A stretch of 64,000 nucleotides of DNA from Rhodamnia argentea (lineage: Eukaryota > Streptophyta > Magnoliopsida > Myrtales > Myrtaceae), in NCBI RefSeq assembly GCF_020921035.1, contig NC_063152.1:34578494-34642493 (forward strand), in the 5' to 3' direction. The translations under genes were made by a program, and so were the position numbers. Shown piece by piece: positions 62,861-64,000 of this stretch (position 1 is the first letter of the stretch; each line of letters starts with the position of its first letter). Under the pieces are notes generated by a model. The model was not told the DNA's origin. It saw only the letters and a list, made by a program, of their open reading frames with translations, and made no database searches.

Positions 62861-62929
62861 AAAGACAGGTATTTCTAAGCTTACACTTACTTTAGTTTGT
62901 AAACTTTGAATACGATGACTTTGATAGTC

Positions 62930-63140
62930 TATCCGCAAGTGTCTACAGATTTGAGCCTCGGAGCTTTCGCCCTTCGCAAGTGATTGTTGGCCTGTTAGCC
63001 TTGGATGACTCCTTTGACCCCTATCGAGTATAGGGTTCTCTCATAGTACTTTTGCGAGTGTACGCAAGTTTGAGCTTCGAAGCTTTCATTTTCCGCAAGT
63101 TATGTCGGCCTGTATGCCTCAAAAGACTATCAACTAAAGA
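62930..63140. repeat. ~125 bp direct repeats with Gly-less 'gagcttcg' motif
   Basis: 'cgcaagtgtctacagatttgagcctcggagctttcgcccttcgcaag' style text (from 62930) recurs from about 63055 ('gcgagtgtacgcaagtttgagcttcgaagctttc'). Both are followed by 'ttggcctgttagcct' or 'tcggcctgtatgcct'. A third partial copy is near 63365 ('ggccgtaagcctcagg'). Confidence 0.65.
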
Positions 63141-63517
63141 TCTATTTCCCCAATGGATCATCCCTTAGTGATCTTCCCTAACGAACCAATCCCGAAGGCC
63201 AAGCCCCATTCTCATGGTCGTGCCAAGCCTAGAGACCGAAACCGTTTTGCAAGTATCGATCGATGTGCCAAGAGCAATGTCGGAACTCGTTGAAGATGGT
63301 TCGAAGTAGTACATTCCGAGAGTTGAATAAACATGTCAACTCCAAAATTGCATTCTTCCCCAGCGGCATTGGGCCGTAAGCCTCAGGAGATAATCAACCA
63401 AGAGCAAGTTTTCTAGTGGATCAACTTTGGCGGTCTTCCCCAACGCAGTTATGTTAGTTCACCGATAACATCGGGTGTTTGTTCATTTTGGAATGGAACT
63501 TTTTCAAACTCCCCTTT

Positions 63518-63526
63518 AAAGAGGGG
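63518..63526 (+). other. Polypurine tract of the LTR retrotransposon
   Basis: AAAGAGGGG lies a few bases before TGTTAACACC, the order expected at a 3' LTR boundary (plus-strand primer). This supports plus orientation for the element. Confidence 0.55.
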
Positions 63527-63530
63527 TAGC

Positions 63531-64000
63531 TGTTAACACCTAATTTTTAACGGTGCTGGTGAACTTTAATGTATTTTTCCTTTTATCTTAAAATAAGAAA
63601 AGACCCAAAATGTATTTGCCCTTGTTGTTATTTTATTACAAATTAGAAAAATAGAAATTAATTAAAAGATGAAATGAAAAATGAAATAAAAAATGGGGAT
63701 TCGCATCGGTCAGGGTCAGCTTAGGCCCGCCTGGGCAACCTAGCCCGCGCGCCTTTCCCCAGGCAAAGCGGGCATGCCTTGTGCAGGCCCGCGGACCAAG
63801 CTTAGAATGGGCCCAACTTCCCTTTCTTCTTTTCGGCAATTTGTCGAACGTGACAAGCGCGCCGCGGAAGGAGCTGCTCGGCTATACAGGGAATATTACA
63901 GGAGACAGGACACGAGATTGGCTGCACGGACAATCAATGAGTTGCTTCGCCGGGGGGCAGAGGAAAAGGGGGGGCGGTGGTTCATCGCCAAAAGAAGTAC
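63531..64000 (+). mobile_element. Start of a 3' LTR, truncated by the window end
   Basis: TGTTAACACCTAATTTTTAA is a typical plant Ty3-gypsy LTR start (TG plus an 'acacc' context), directly after the polypurine tract. The rest is non-coding, with a GC-rich block (63700-63830). The matching 5' LTR is not in the window, so the end of the LTR and the primer-binding site cannot be checked. Confidence 0.5.

Larger units (their letters stand above)
60518..63517 (+). mobile_element. 3' non-coding region of an LTR retrotransposon (probable Ty3-gypsy)
   Basis: A gene-free stretch ending in a polypurine tract and an LTR start (63518-63531), so it is the internal 3' part of an element in plus orientation. 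It holds a (GA)n run (61271-61323), loosely repeated 'gagctttcgcagcc' units (62270-62430), an 11-unit ~31 bp array (62516-62860), and ~125 bp repeats (62930-63140, with a partial copy near 63365). Long 3' regions with tandem arrays are typical of the Tat/Ogre lineage. The left edge is uncertain, and pol domains are not seen in the window. Confidence 0.5.

Noticed and set aside
1..64000. CRISPR array, rRNA, intact tRNA genes, endogenous viral genes
   Set aside because: Looked for by eye and none found. The only tRNA-like match (39135-39210) is too degraded to call a gene.

Overview
The window looks like nuclear DNA of a core eudicot plant. Its genes are split by GT-AG introns, its intergenic DNA is AT-rich and packed with MITEs, LINE and LTR-retrotransposon debris and (CT)n microsatellites, and its proteins match plant-only families. 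The repeat style and low overall GC suggest a woody Myrtales-type genome (Eucalyptus relatives), but that placement is an impression, not a proof.

Layout. 1-3000: a possible 3' coding end of a gene (2-154), then repeat-derived sequence. 3001-7020 (minus): a five-exon gene for a 303-residue membrane protein I cannot name. 7290-21160: about 14 kb with no convincing gene. It contains a tandem array of a ~1.77 kb unit (two full copies and one partial copy, 7680-12460), a nested Mutator-like MITE, and fragments of several interspersed families. 21163-25745 (plus): a PMT21/ERD3-type methyltransferase gene (604 aa, 7 coding exons). 27343-33209 (minus): a CDKF;4/MAK-like kinase gene (453 aa, 16 coding exons), convergent with PMT21. 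33210-40396: an intergenic region with several MITEs, one of them with a clear TAA target duplication. 40397-55814 (plus): an EDR2 orthologue (719 aa, 22 exons) with an antisense, 5'-truncated LINE in intron 5. 56288-60022 (minus): two tandem single-exon family-1 glycosyltransferase (UGT) genes. 60023-64000: the 3' non-coding part of an LTR retrotransposon with tandem repeats, a polypurine tract, and an LTR start at 63531 that runs off the window.

The methyltransferase, kinase and EDR2 genes have Arabidopsis counterparts that I recall as At4g19120, At4g19110 and At4g19040, so this looks like a conserved microsyntenic block rather than a functional operon. The UGT pair probably arose by local duplication. 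The most notable protein observation is that one copy has lost the usual catalytic His (Gln17 in its place), while the neighbour keeps His17. Both copies carry an unusual Gly/Pro-rich loop. I found no CRISPR array, rRNA, confident intact tRNA or viral gene.
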